The notes: generated from the sequence alone by a model not told the origin. Shown: positions 21,757 to 30,753, counted from the first letter of the stretch. The stretch is 64,000 nucleotides of DNA from CAYNLG01 sp964397995 (GCA_964397995.1 CAYNLG010000001.1:1-64000); one strand, 5' to 3'. Made by a program: numbers and translations.

Positions 21757-24498
21757 GTGCATCGTGGGCTGTGGGTACGTCTGGCGGCCGCCGGCTTGGC
21801 GGCTGCGCTCCTGGCGGCGGGTTGCGGCGGCGACGGGGCCTCGCCCACGCCGGATGCCGCTCCCGCGGCCAGCGAGGGCGAGGATGCCTTCGAGGCCGTC
21901 CCTGCCGAGGCCGCGCCCGAGCCTCCGGTGACCCTGGCCGAGGCCGCCTATGCGGGCGACGAGGCGGCCGTGGCGCGGCTGCTGCTGGCCGGGGTCGACC
22001 CCGATACGCCCGACCGCACGGGCCGCCGCCCGGTCGAGGCCGCCATCGCCCGGGGCCACCCGGCGGTCGCCCTCCGCCTGATCCAGGCCGGCGCCAAGGT
22101 GCCGTCCGAGGCCGCCGGCGTCGCCGGTCTTCTGCACCTGGCGGCCCGGCGGGGCTGGGCGGAGGCCGTCCGGGGCCTCTTGGAGGCCGGAATCCTCGTG
22201 GACGCCAAGACGGCCGACGGCGACGGGGCCATCCACCTGGCGGCCGAGGCTGGCCACGCCGACGTCCTGAAGGTGCTCCTGGAGCACGGGGCGGCGGTGG
22301 ACCTGGAGGACCGCGACGGCCGGACCGCGCTGGCCCGGGCCGTCCTGGCCGGCCGCGCCGACGCCTGCGAAGTGCTCCTCGACGGCGACGCCTCCTACCG
22401 CGACCGTGACGACACCGGCCGCGCCGTCATCGACCACCTGGTCGAGACCGGCCGCGCCGACCTCGTGCGGCTCTTCATGGCCAAGGGCCTGAACCCGGGG
22501 GTGTGGATGTGGCGGGACGCGCGGCCGATCCACGCGGCCACGGAGGCCGGGCATCGCGAGATCGTCGAGGTCTTTCTGGAGGCGGGGGCGGACTCGAACG
22601 AGGCCGACCGCGACGACCGGACGCCGCTGGCCATCGGCGCCCGCGGCGGCCGCGAGGACCTGGTCGAGTTGCTCCTGGCCCACGGGGCGGACCCGAGCGG
22701 CGACGCGCCGAAACTGGACAAGGACGCCCGCCGGCCGCTTCACTGGGCGGCCGAGGTGGGCCACGCGGGCATCGTACGGCGCCTTTTGGCCGCGGGGGCC
22801 AGGCCGGAGCCGCTTGACGACCGGCGCCAGACGCCGCTGCACCTGGCGGCCGCGTCGGGCCAGGCCGAAGTCTTGGCCGCCCTGCTGACGGCGGGGGCGG
22901 CCAAGGACGCCGCCGACCGAGACGGCTGCACGCCGCTCGCCCTGGCCGCCGCCGGCGGGCACGAGGCGGTGGTCGCCTGGCTCCTCGAGGCCGGCGCCAC
23001 TCCGCGGACGCGGGACCGGGACGGCCGGTCGCCGTTGCTGGACGCCTGTGCGCGGAACGATGTGGCGGTGGCGCGGCGGCTGCTGGAGGCCGGGGCGGAC
23101 GCGACGGTGGCCGACCGGGACGGACGGACGCCGCTGCTGGCGGCCGCGGCGGCGGGCGAGGCGGCCCTGTGTGCGCGGCTGCTGGAGAAGGGGGCGAACC
23201 CGAACGCGGCCGACGCCGACCGCCGCACCCCCCTCCACGAGGCCGCCGCGGGGGGCCATGCCGAGACCGTCCGGGCCCTTCTGCAGGGCAAGGCCGACCC
23301 GAACGCCGCCGACGCCGAGGGGGCCACGCCCCTGCATGCCGCCATGCCCGCCGGATCGCCGGAGCTGGTGACGCGGCTGCTGGAGGCCGGGGCGAAGGTC
23401 GACGTCCGGGACGAAGCCAACACCCCTCTCGGTCTGGCCGCCCGCTGGGGCCGGCCGGAGCTCGTGGCGTTGCTCCTTGCGGCGGGGGCCAAGGTTGACT
23501 TGGCGGGCGACGAGGGCACGCCCCTGCACCAGGCGATCGAGTACGAGCGGGGCGACGTGGCCCGTATGCTCCTCGAGGCCGGGGCGAACCCGAACGCCGT
23601 CCGGTTCGAGGACCAGCCGGTGGTCCACGTGGCCGCCGAACGCGACGTCGAGCTCCTCGGGATGTTGCTCGCGGGCGGCGCCGAGGTCGACGCCGAGGGC
23701 AGGAAGTCCGGCACGGCCATCTGTGTGGCCGCACGGGCCGGCAAGCTGGACGTGGTGCGGCTGCTGGTGGAGCACGGGGCGAGCCTGGAGGCGCGTGGCA
23801 GCTACGAGACGCCGCTGCACAAGGCCGTCAAAGAGGGCCACCTGGAGGTCGTCCGGTTCCTGCTCGACGCCGGGACGCCCGTGGATGTGGCCGCCCCCAA
23901 CGGCACGGGCCTGCATTACTGTGCGCGGCACGGGGAGGCGGGGTGTCCGGAGATCGCCCGGATGCTGATCGCCCGGGGGGCGGACGTCAACCGCAACTGC
24001 CAGAACGGGACGCCCCTCCACAACGCCGCGCGCAACGGCTTCGTCGAGATCGCTCGGATCCTCCTGGAGGCCGGGGCCGACCCCGACGCCCTGCACCGCG
24101 AGACCACGGCCCTTTGGTACGCCGTCGAGCAGGACCACGGCGAAATCGTTGCGCTGCTGTTGGCGCACGGGGCGACCCCGGACCTCGGGCGCGGCGAGGA
24201 ATCGACGCCGCTCTGGCGGGCCGCCGAGCTCAACCGCGTCGAACGGGCGGAGCAGCTCCTCGTGGCCGGGGCGGCCCCGAACTGCCGCTACGGCACGCTC
24301 ACGCCGCTGCACAAGGCCGCCGACCGCGGGCGGTTGGAACTGGCCAAGGTGCTCCTCGCCCACGGGGCCGACCCGGAGGCCGCCAGCGACAAGGTCGGCA
24401 CGCCGCTGGACGTCGCGCGGAAGGCCAAGCAGAGAGACCTGGTGGCCCTTTTCGAAGGCCTGGGCCAGGAGAAGGACGGCGAGGACGACGCCGGCTGA
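21757..24498 (+). CDS. Large ankyrin-repeat lipoprotein
   Basis: The 913-residue protein has a lipoprotein signal with lipobox LLAAGC (Cys23), then an acidic linker and, from about residue 60 to the end, some two dozen ankyrin repeats of about 33 residues, for example DGDGAIHLAAEAGHADVLK, TPLHWAAE-type units and TPLHKAADRGRLELAKVLLA. Ankyrin arrays bind proteins; a lipid anchor would display this one at the periplasmic face of a membrane. The start was moved to GTG 21757 because GGAG lies 6 bp upstream and the ATG at 21727 is inside the predicted -10. It is convergent with the JAB/MPN gene (6 bp apart). Partner and function are unknown. Confidence 0.85.
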   Translation: MHRGLWVRLAAAGLAAALLAAGCGGDGASPTPDAAPAASEGEDAFEAVPAEAAPEPPVTLAEAAYAGDEAAVARLLLAGVDPDTPDRTGRRPVEAAIARGHPAVALRLIQAGAKVPSEAAGVAGLLHLAARRGWAEAVRGLLEAGILVDAKTADGDGAIHLAAEAGHADVLKVLLEHGAAVDLEDRDGRTALARAVLAGRADACEVLLDGDASYRDRDDTGRAVIDHLVETGRADLVRLFMAKGLNPGVWMWRDARPIHAATEAGHREIVEVFLEAGADSNEADRDDRTPLAIGARGGREDLVELLLAHGADPSGDAPKLDKDARRPLHWAAEVGHAGIVRRLLAAGARPEPLDDRRQTPLHLAAASGQAEVLAALLTAGAAKDAADRDGCTPLALAAAGGHEAVVAWLLEAGATPRTRDRDGRSPLLDACARNDVAVARRLLEAGADATVADRDGRTPLLAAAAAGEAALCARLLEKGANPNAADADRRTPLHEAAAGGHAETVRALLQGKADPNAADAEGATPLHAAMPAGSPELVTRLLEAGAKVDVRDEANTPLGLAARWGRPELVALLLAAGAKVDLAGDEGTPLHQAIEYERGDVARMLLEAGANPNAVRFEDQPVVHVAAERDVELLGMLLAGGAEVDAEGRKSGTAICVAARAGKLDVVRLLVEHGASLEARGSYETPLHKAVKEGHLEVVRFLLDAGTPVDVAAPNGTGLHYCARHGEAGCPEIARMLIARGADVNRNCQNGTPLHNAARNGFVEIARILLEAGADPDALHRETTALWYAVEQDHGEIVALLLAHGATPDLGRGEESTPLWRAAELNRVERAEQLLVAGAAPNCRYGTLTPLHKAADRGRLELAKVLLAHGADPEAASDKVGTPLDVARKAKQRDLVALFEGLGQEKDGEDDAG

Positions 24499-24504
24499 CC
24501 CGCT

Positions 24505-25044
24505 TCAGGCTTCCGGCCCGAGCAGGCCGACGGCATACGGGCAGCAGACGCGGACGCGGCGGGGCCGGGCGGTCTCGGCCGGCGCATCCGGCGGCACTCG
24601 CCACCCGCCGATCCGGAAGTGGTGGTCCCCCAGCGTTCCGGCCAGCGCTCCCTGGCGGGTCGTCTTCCAGGGCGTCGACCGCCGCCGCGGATTCACCGCC
24701 ACCACCAGTTGCAGTTCCCCCGGTTGCATCCCGGTCATGTCGTCCTCGGCGAGCGCGGCGAGGCCCTCGCGGCCGCGGTAGTCGGGGTGGGAGTGGAACT
24801 CGCCCAGATACTCGTACTTGGGGAACCGGGCGATGACGCGCTGGATGAGGCGGCTCTGGCGGGCGTACAGGCTGACCTCCGAAAACCGCCGCTCGGCCGT
24901 CTGGTACGCGATCGCCCCCTCGACGACGACCTTCCCCTCGAGGGGGTAGCCGAAGAGCAGGCCGTAGCACTCGCGGCGGTAGACCTCGGCCGTGGCGAAG
25001 ATGAGGCCCAGGAACGCGTGCTCCGAGACGTAGACGTCGGTCAT
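24505..25044 (-). CDS. JAB1/MPN-domain protein with an altered metal site
   Basis: The 179-residue protein matches the JAB/MPN fold: ECYGLLFGYPLEGKVVVEGA with the usual Glu (E25), and LGEFHSHPDYRGREG with the paired histidines H84 and H86. JAMM enzymes are zinc isopeptidases with H-x-H-x7-S-x2-D. Here the Ser and Asp places read Gly94 and Ala97, and the nearest acidic residues are E100-D101-D102, so the loop is altered and zinc binding is uncertain. Prokaryotic relatives act on ubiquitin-like or sulfur-carrier proteins; no such gene is adjacent. ATG 25044 follows GAGG. Fold assignment is good and activity doubtful. Confidence 0.75.
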   Translation of the reverse strand: MTDVYVSEHAFLGLIFATAEVYRRECYGLLFGYPLEGKVVVEGAIAYQTAERRFSEVSLYARQSRLIQRVIARFPKYEYLGEFHSHPDYRGREGLAALAEDDMTGMQPGELQLVVAVNPRRRSTPWKTTRQGALAGTLGDHHFRIGGWRVPPDAPAETARPRRVRVCCPYAVGLLGPEA

Positions 25045-25133
25045 GGCACCGGCCTCGCGGGGATCCGGAGGGCCAGTGTACCGGGCCGCCCAAGGACCGG
25101 CAACGGTTCGCGCTGCCGCGCGCCATCGGGGGG

Positions 25134-25162
25134 TTGCGGCCGGGGCGGTCTCCCGCTAGGGT
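25134..25162 (+). promoter_or_regulatory. Sigma-70-like promoter of glmS
   Basis: TTGCGG (25134-25139), 17 bp, TAGGGT (25157-25162). It leaves a leader of about 130 nt before the glmS ATG. Confidence 0.5.
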
Positions 25163-25257
25163 GGGCGCGCCCGACGCGGGTCGGCCGCCCGGCACGACCG
25201 GCCGCGGACGCCTCGTCCTGAAGAGGCCCCGCCCCGCCCGCCGATAGGCATGTGGTG

Positions 25258-25281
25258 CGGCCGCCCCCACGCAGGCGGCCG
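25258..25281 (+). promoter_or_regulatory. Hairpin in the glmS leader
   Basis: CGGCCGCC (25258-25265) pairs exactly with GGCGGCCG (25274-25281), 10 bp before the GAGGAGG ribosome site. It could regulate translation. The leader lacks sequence that I recognise as the glmS ribozyme core. Confidence 0.35.
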
Positions 25282-25300
25282 TCCAAAGAGGAGGTCCCGC

Positions 25301-27149
25301 ATGTGCGGCATCGTCGGTTACCTCGGCGACAAACAGGCGTATCCCATCCTGATCGAAGGTCTGAAACGGCTCGAATACCGCGGCTACGACTCCGCCGGCG
25401 TCGCCTTGGCGGGCGCGGAGCCTGACCGGCTCCAGGTCGTCAAGACCCAGGGCCGCATCGCCGTTCTCGAAGAGGCCATGGAGGAGGAGCCCCAGGCCGG
25501 CACTGTGGGCATCGCCCACACCCGGTGGGCCACCCACGGCGCGCCGAACGACGTCAACGCCCACCCCCACACGGACGGTTCCGGCAAGCTGGCCGTCGTC
25601 CACAACGGCATCATCGAGAACTGGTCCGCCCTGCGCCAATTGCTGGAGAGCGAGGGGGTCACCTTCAGGAGCGACACCGATACCGAGGTCCTCGCCCACC
25701 TGTTCGCGAAGTACTACGAGGGCGACCTGGAGTCGGCGGTGCAGCGCGGCTTGCAGGAGGTCCGGGGGGCCTACGGCATCGCCGTCATCCACCGCGACGA
25801 GCCGGACGTCCTGGTGTGCGCCCGCAATGGGTCGCCCCTGATTATCGGCGTCGGCGACGACGAGTACATCGTCGCCAGCGACGCCTCCGCCATCATCGAG
25901 CACACCACGAACGTCATCTTCCTCGAAGACAACGAGATGGCCGTCGTCCGCCGCGACGGTCTCACCACCGCCACCGTCGACGCCATCCCCACCCACAAGG
26001 AGGTCCAGCAGGTCGAGTGGAGCCTTGAGCAGATCGAGAAGAAGGGCTNNNNNNNNNNAGGGCTACCCCCACTTCATGCTCAAAGAGATCATGGAGCAGC
26101 CCGATAGCCTCTCCGACACGATGCGCGGTCGGCTGGACGTGGCCGGGGGGAAAGTCACGTTGGGCGGCCTGCGCGACGTCGCCCAGCAACTGACACACCC
26201 GCGGCGGGTCATTCTGGCAGCGTGCGGCACGGCGTGGCATGCTTGCCTGTGCGGCGAATACCTCTTCGAGGACCTCATCCGCATCCCCACCGAGGTCGAA
26301 TACGCCAGCGAGTTCCGCTACCGGAACCCCATCATCGACGAGGGCACCGTCGTCATCGCCATCAGCCAGAGCGGCGAAACCGCCGACACCCTGGCCGCCG
26401 TCCGCGAGGCCCGCCTCAAGGGCGCTCTGGTTCTTGGCATCGTCAATGTCGTCGGCTCCACCATCGCCCGCGAGACCGACGCCGGCGTCTACCTTCACGC
26501 CGGGCCCGAGATCGGCGTCGCCAGCACCAAGGCCTTCACCAGCCAGCTCATCGTGCTGGCGATGATATCGGTCTTCATCGGGCGGCGGCGGCACCTGGCG
26601 CCCTACCAGGCCAGCGAGTTCCTCAAGCACCTGGCCTCGATGCCCGACCTGGCCCGCCAGGTCCTCGACCTCGACCCGCAGATCCAGGAAGTGGCCGCCC
26701 AGTACAAGGACTGCCCGAACTGGTTGTACCTGGGGCGCGGCTACAACTACCCGGTGGCGCTGGAGGGGGCGCTGAAGCTGAAGGAAATCAGCTACGTCCA
26801 CGCCGAGGGGCTGCCGGCGGCCGAGATGAAGCACGGGCCCATCGCCTTGGTGACCGAGGAGATGCCGACGGTGTTTTTGGCCAACCGCGGCCTCCAGTAC
26901 GAGAAGGTCCTCTCGAACATGGAGGAGGTCAAGAGCCGCGGCGGGCACATCCTGGCCTGCGCCACCGAGGGCGACGACGAGGTCAAGCGGATCGCCGACC
27001 ACGTCTTCTACATCCCGGACGTGCCCGAACCGTTCCAGCCGATCCTGAACGCCATTCCGCTCCAGCTGCTGGCCTACCACGTGGCGGTAATGCGCGGCTG
27101 CGCGGTGGACAAACCGCGGAACCTGGCCAAGAGCGTGACGGTCGAGTAG
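25301..27149 (+). CDS. glmS: Glutamine-fructose-6-phosphate aminotransferase, interrupted by an assembly gap
   Basis: GlmS makes glucosamine-6-phosphate from fructose-6-phosphate and glutamine, feeding peptidoglycan and LPS. The start MCGIVGYLGDKQAYPILIEG places the catalytic Cys2 of the glutaminase domain; HTRWATHGAPNDVNAHPH follows. The C-terminal half has two SIS isomerase domains (AACGTAWHACLCGEYLFED, AISQSGETADTLAAVREA) and ends with DKPRNLAKSVTVE. Ten N (26049-26058) break the frame: upstream and downstream parts are in different frames as written. Both sides of the gap carry the same AGGGCT. Merging them restores EKKGYPHFMLKEIMEQP and a 610-residue protein, the normal length. I therefore read the gene as intact. 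GAGGAGG precedes ATG 25301. Confidence 0.93.
26049..26058. other. Assembly gap (10 N) inside glmS
   Basis: Ten N join contig ends. The last six bases before and first six after are both AGGGCT; removing the N and one copy (16 bp) restores the reading frame. Confidence 0.98.
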
Positions 27150-27168
27150 GGCGGAGGCGCTCGCCACC

Positions 27169-27255
27169 GTGACCCGCGAGATCGGGCCGCGGGCGCTGTT
27201 CATCCAGGCCGCCAACGCCTCGTTCCGGCAGGCCCTGGACCACCGGTCGACGTAG
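27169..27255 (+). CDS. Possible 28-codon gene after glmS
   Basis: GTG 27169 opens a short frame that starts VTREIGPRALFIQAANASFR and ends QALDHRST. Codon use fits the neighbours, but the ribosome site (GGAGG at 27153-27157) is 11 bp away and I recognise no family. It could equally be the end of a decayed gene, as the frame is open further upstream. Confidence 0.25.
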   Translation: MTREIGPRALFIQAANASFRQALDHRST

Positions 27256-27368
27256 CCGGCCGGGTTGCCGCGCTGCGCCCGGCACGTTTTCCCGGAATTC
27301 CCTGTTCCAATCCCGCGCCGAATCGGTTAAATGGCCCCGCGAAGGGGCCATGGTGGAAGGGGGCGCCG

Positions 27369-28298
27369 ATGGACTGGAAGTCGCTCCTCCGGGACGAGGC
27401 CGTCGTGCCGGCCGACGGGGCGTGCGGGACGCAACTGGCCGCCCGCGGCCTGCCGAGCGGCACGGTGCCGGAGCTCTGGAACGCCGAGAACCCGGACGCC
27501 GTCCGGGCCGTGGTCGCCGACTATGTCGAGGTCGGCGCCCGGTTCGTCCTGACCAACACCTTCGGCGGCAGCCGGTGGAAGCTTGCCCACGCCGATCTCG
27601 CTGACCGGGCGGTCGAGCTGAACCGGCGCGGCGTCGAGTTGGCCAAAGAGGCCGCCGGCGACCGGGCCTTCGTGCTCGCCTCGGTCGGTCCGACCGGCCG
27701 CTTCATGGTCCCCCTCGGCGACAAGCCGCGCGAGGCCTTCGTCGAGGTCTTTGCCGAGCAGATCGGCGCGGCCGCGGCGGGCGGGGCCGACGGGGTGTGC
27801 CTCGAGACGATGATTGCCCTGGACGAGATGACCGCCGCCCTCGACGCCGCCCGCGCCGCCGCGCCGGGCCTGCCGATTGTGGCCAGCCTGACCTACGACA
27901 AGGGCCCCCGCGGGTACGCGACGATGATGGGCGTGCGGCCGGAGCAGGCCGCGGCCGCGCTCGAGGAGGCCGGAGCCGACCTCATCGGGTCGAATTGCGG
28001 CAACGGGCCGGAGAACATGGTGGAAGTGGCTCAGACGCTGCGGGCGGCCACCCGGCTGCCCCTCTGGGTCAAGCCGAACGCCGGCATGCCCGAGCTGGTC
28101 GGGGGCGAGACCGTGTTCCGCAAGACCCCCGACGAGATGGCTGCCTACGTCGCCGCCCTCGTAACCGCCGGCGCCCAGATCATCGGCGGGTGCTGCGGCA
28201 CGACGCCGGCCCACATCCGGGCCATCGCCGAGGCCTGCCGCGCTCATCGGGAGACGGCCCGCGAGGCCTCAGCCGAGGTGCTGGCGGCCCTGGCCTAG
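27369..28298 (+). CDS. Homocysteine S-methyltransferase-domain protein
   Basis: The 309-residue protein is a standalone zinc-dependent homocysteine methyltransferase barrel, the same domain as MetH residues 1-330 and betaine-homocysteine methyltransferase. It has DGACGTQLAARGLPSGTVPE at the start, TNTFGGSRWKLAHADL, and the zinc cysteines in GSNCGNGPENM and GGCCGTTPAHIRAI. It transfers a methyl group from betaine, S-methylmethionine or a methyl-corrinoid to homocysteine. No cobalamin domain is fused and none is adjacent, so the methyl donor cannot be assigned; a split MetH is one possibility. It lies 28 bp before thyX in the same direction. A possible link is one-carbon metabolism. Confidence 0.85.
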   Translation: MDWKSLLRDEAVVPADGACGTQLAARGLPSGTVPELWNAENPDAVRAVVADYVEVGARFVLTNTFGGSRWKLAHADLADRAVELNRRGVELAKEAAGDRAFVLASVGPTGRFMVPLGDKPREAFVEVFAEQIGAAAAGGADGVCLETMIALDEMTAALDAARAAAPGLPIVASLTYDKGPRGYATMMGVRPEQAAAALEEAGADLIGSNCGNGPENMVEVAQTLRAATRLPLWVKPNAGMPELVGGETVFRKTPDEMAAYVAALVTAGAQIIGGCCGTTPAHIRAIAEACRAHRETAREASAEVLAALA

Positions 28299-28326
28299 CC
28301 CGCGCCGCACGCGGAAGGGAGGCCGC

Positions 28327-29076
28327 ATGAATCCCACGCAGCCGCGCGTCACCCTCGTACGCTGGACCGGCGCGCCAGACGAGTTGATCGCCTCGGCGGC
28401 GCGGCTCTGCTACGCCGACGACACGGCGGACCTGTTCCGCGAGGACCCCGACGGGGCGGACCGCTTCGTCCGGATGCTGCGGGCCGTCGGCCACCTCAGC
28501 CCCGTCGAGCACGCTTCCTATACCTTTTACGTCGAGGGCGTCAGCCGCGCCATGACCCACCAGCTCGTACGCCACCGGCTCGCGAGCTACAGCCAGCGGT
28601 CGCAGCGGTACGTCGGCCACGCGGGCTTCGACTACGTGGTCCCGCCGTCGCTCGAAGGCAAGACCGTGCGCCGACCGGACGGCACGGAGATTGACGCGGT
28701 GGCGTACTTCCGCGAGACGATGGAGGACTTGGCGGCGCGGTACGCGGCCTTGGTCGAGGCCCTCGGCGGGGAGGGGGAGAGCAGCAACCAAGACGCCCGG
28801 TACGTCCTGCCGAACGCCTGCGAGACGAAGATCCTCGTCACGATGAACGCCCGCGAGCTGCTCCATTTCTTCGAGGAGCGGCTGTGCCTGCGGGCCCAGT
28901 GGGAAATCCGCCGCGTGGCCGAGGCCATGCTCAAGCTGGCCCGCCAGAAGGCCCCGGCGGCCCTGGCGGGGGCGGGGCCGAAGTGCATCCGCCTGGGGCG
29001 CTGCCCCGAAGGCAAGCGGACGTGCGGCAAGTACGCGGAGGTCCGCCGCCGGTATGTCGAGGTCGAGGGCGAATAG
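28327..29076 (+). CDS. thyX: Flavin-dependent thymidylate synthase ThyX
   Basis: ThyX makes dTMP from dUMP using methylene-tetrahydrofolate and FAD, and so regenerates tetrahydrofolate directly. The 249-residue protein has the family signature RHR-x7-S beginning at R82 (RHRLASYSQRSQRYV), LSPVEHASYTFYVEGVSRAM before it, and the dUMP-binding region VLPNACETKILVTMNARELL. The C-terminal extension KCIRLGRCPEGKRTCGKYAE has three cysteines, longer than the minimal family. GGAGG precedes ATG 28327. It follows the homocysteine methyltransferase gene by 28 bp, making a likely two-gene one-carbon unit. The dihydrofolate reductase gene is not in the window. Confidence 0.95.
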   Translation: MNPTQPRVTLVRWTGAPDELIASAARLCYADDTADLFREDPDGADRFVRMLRAVGHLSPVEHASYTFYVEGVSRAMTHQLVRHRLASYSQRSQRYVGHAGFDYVVPPSLEGKTVRRPDGTEIDAVAYFRETMEDLAARYAALVEALGGEGESSNQDARYVLPNACETKILVTMNARELLHFFEERLCLRAQWEIRRVAEAMLKLARQKAPAALAGAGPKCIRLGRCPEGKRTCGKYAEVRRRYVEVEGE

Positions 29077-29142
29077 CCCCCCCCGCGCCGGCCGGCCGGA
29101 CTGCCGCAGCTCGGGAGGACTCTGTCAGGGAAGGAGGCGGCC

Positions 29143-30453
29143 ATGGCACGGGCTCGGCGGCTCGGAGTGATCGCGGTAGGCGTCCTTCTGGCCGCGTCCG
29201 CTCCGACCGTGCATGCGGCTGATCCGGGGGCGGACGCGCCCCCGACCGACGTCCGGGCGGCCCTGGAGGCGGCCCGTCTGCCGGTCGACTTCACCGACAC
29301 GCCCGTCGCCGAGGCCGTGGCCGCCATCGCCGCGGCCGCCAAGGTCCCCGTCAAGGTCTCGTCGGCCTTGGCGTCGTCCCGCGTGAACCTGGACCGCGAG
29401 ACGGTCACCCTGCGGGGCCCCGAGATGCCCGCCCGCACGGCCCTCGACCTGGTTCTGCCCATGACCGTCACATGGACCGGCAAGGACGGCACCCTGGTCC
29501 TCGTGACCCCCGAGGAACGGTTCCGCGACCTGCCCACGCGGGAGCACTCGGTGTGGCAACTGTGCGCGCGGCACGCGGACCTGCAGAACCGGCGCGGCGC
29601 CACGGGCATCCGCGAGCTCGTGCTGCTCGTCCAACGGGCCATCAACCCGCAGGCCGACCGGTCTGTCGCGCCCTGGGCCGACCGTCACGGCAACGACTAC
29701 CTCTCGTGCGACGGCGAGGTCCTGAAGGTGACCCAGACCGAGGCCGGCCACCGGCAGGTCCAGGCACTGCTCGACCAGTTGGAACTCGCGACGCGCGGTC
29801 GGCGGACGAAACCGGTCGTCGGCGATAGGCAGGCCGCCTTGGGCGGGCCGGCTGCCAAGGCCCTGGCCACACGCGTCAGCGTCGGCCTGGAGAACGTGCC
29901 GCTCGAGGTGGCCGTGCGGCGGCTGAAGAAGGCCTGTCCCGGGCTGGAGGTCGTCTATGACCCGGCGCTGGGCCGGAGCGGTATCCCCCTGGACCGGCGC
30001 CGCGTCACCGTGGCCGTGCGGAACGAGCCCGCGCGGACCGCCTTGGCCCGGATGCTCGGACGCGATGTCCTCGGCTACACCGTCGAGCCCGACTTCGTCC
30101 TGATCACCACGCTCCAGAAGACGTGGAGCGACCTGCGCGTGGTCATGTATCCCGTGGGGGCGTTCGTGGGCCGCGCGCGCAGCCCTTCCGCCGCGGTCGG
30201 GCGGATGGTGACGGTGCTCTACGAGCACGCGTCGCTGGACGCCGACCCGGCGATTGCGCCCTGGGATCGCGACGGGGGGCCCGCGTCGATCACGGCCTTC
30301 GGGCCGGCCCTCGTCGTGGTGCAGAACGAAATGGGCCAAGCCCTGGTGGCCCGCCTAGTGGCGCAGCTGCCACGCCTTTTGAAAGGCGCGGACCCCGCGA
30401 GCGCCGACGGGATGCCTGCGCCACGCGGGGGGATCGCGTCCGTTCGGCCGTAG
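29143..30453 (+). CDS. Secreted protein with repeated secretin/STN-like domains
   Basis: The 436-residue protein starts with a signal peptide (RLGVIAVGVLLAASAPTVHA). Two similar modules follow: about 35-200 (ARLPVDFTDTPVAEAVAAIA, then PVKVSSALASS and a DLVLPMTVTWTGKDGTLVLV core) and about 240-400 (VGLENVPLEVAVRRLKKACP, then RTALARMLGRDVLGYTVEPD). This pattern matches the STN/secretin N-domain fold that occurs in secretins, TonB receptors and many planctomycete secreted proteins. There is no secretin barrel, so it is not the pore itself. GGAGG precedes ATG 29143. It lies after thyX by 66 bp and converges with the ArsR gene. Function is unknown. Confidence 0.7.
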   Translation: MARARRLGVIAVGVLLAASAPTVHAADPGADAPPTDVRAALEAARLPVDFTDTPVAEAVAAIAAAAKVPVKVSSALASSRVNLDRETVTLRGPEMPARTALDLVLPMTVTWTGKDGTLVLVTPEERFRDLPTREHSVWQLCARHADLQNRRGATGIRELVLLVQRAINPQADRSVAPWADRHGNDYLSCDGEVLKVTQTEAGHRQVQALLDQLELATRGRRTKPVVGDRQAALGGPAAKALATRVSVGLENVPLEVAVRRLKKACPGLEVVYDPALGRSGIPLDRRRVTVAVRNEPARTALARMLGRDVLGYTVEPDFVLITTLQKTWSDLRVVMYPVGAFVGRARSPSAAVGRMVTVLYEHASLDADPAIAPWDRDGGPASITAFGPALVVVQNEMGQALVARLVAQLPRLLKGADPASADGMPAPRGGIASVRP

Positions 30454-30456
30454 CCG

Positions 30457-30753
30457 TTACTTCGACGGCGTCAGCTTCTTCAGGGCGTCCGCCAAGTCCG
30501 TCAGGGCCGGCTTGTTGGACTCGTAGATGACCGACTTGCCCTGCCGGGTGCCGACGACCATGCGGCCCATGCGGAGCAGGCCGAGGTGGTGGCTGACCGT
30601 GGGCTGCTTCAGGCCCAGTTCCTGGCAGATGCTGGTGACGTTCTTCGGTCCCCCCGACAGGGCCATCAGGATGCCAAGGCGGGTCGGGTCCGACAGCAGC
30701 CCGAAGCCCTGGGCCCAATCCCGAGTCTGGCTGTCCACGCGTTTCCGTGCCAT
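30457..30753 (-). CDS. ArsR-family transcriptional regulator
   Basis: The 98-residue protein is a winged helix-turn-helix of the ArsR/SmtB group: FGLLSDPTRLGILMALSGGP, then NVTSICQELGLKQPTVSHHL as recognition helix and LRMGRMVVGTRQGKSVIYES as wing. There are no CxC or typical His/Asp metal ligands, so the signal is not obviously a metal. GGGAGGAG precedes ATG 30753 at good spacing. Its promoter is near-consensus and overlaps an inverted repeat (30781-30812), suggesting autorepression. It diverges from hemB. The effector is unknown. Confidence 0.9.
   Translation of the reverse strand: MARKRVDSQTRDWAQGFGLLSDPTRLGILMALSGGPKNVTSICQELGLKQPTVSHHLGLLRMGRMVVGTRQGKSVIYESNKPALTDLADALKKLTPSK

Noticed and set aside
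22475..23734. Long minus-strand frame inside the ankyrin gene
   Set aside because: Pro/Arg-rich antisense of repeats; the plus frame has a complete signal peptide and repeats.
25163..25300. glmS ribozyme in the 130-nt leader
   Set aside because: No stretch resembles the conserved core; only a simple hairpin is visible.
25301..27149. glmS as a frameshifted pseudogene
   Set aside because: The frame change is explained by the 10-N gap and a 6-bp duplicate at the contig ends.
30365..30382. Hairpin CGCCTTTTGAAAGGCG as a terminator
   Set aside because: It lies inside the coding region of the STN-like protein and has no T tract after it.
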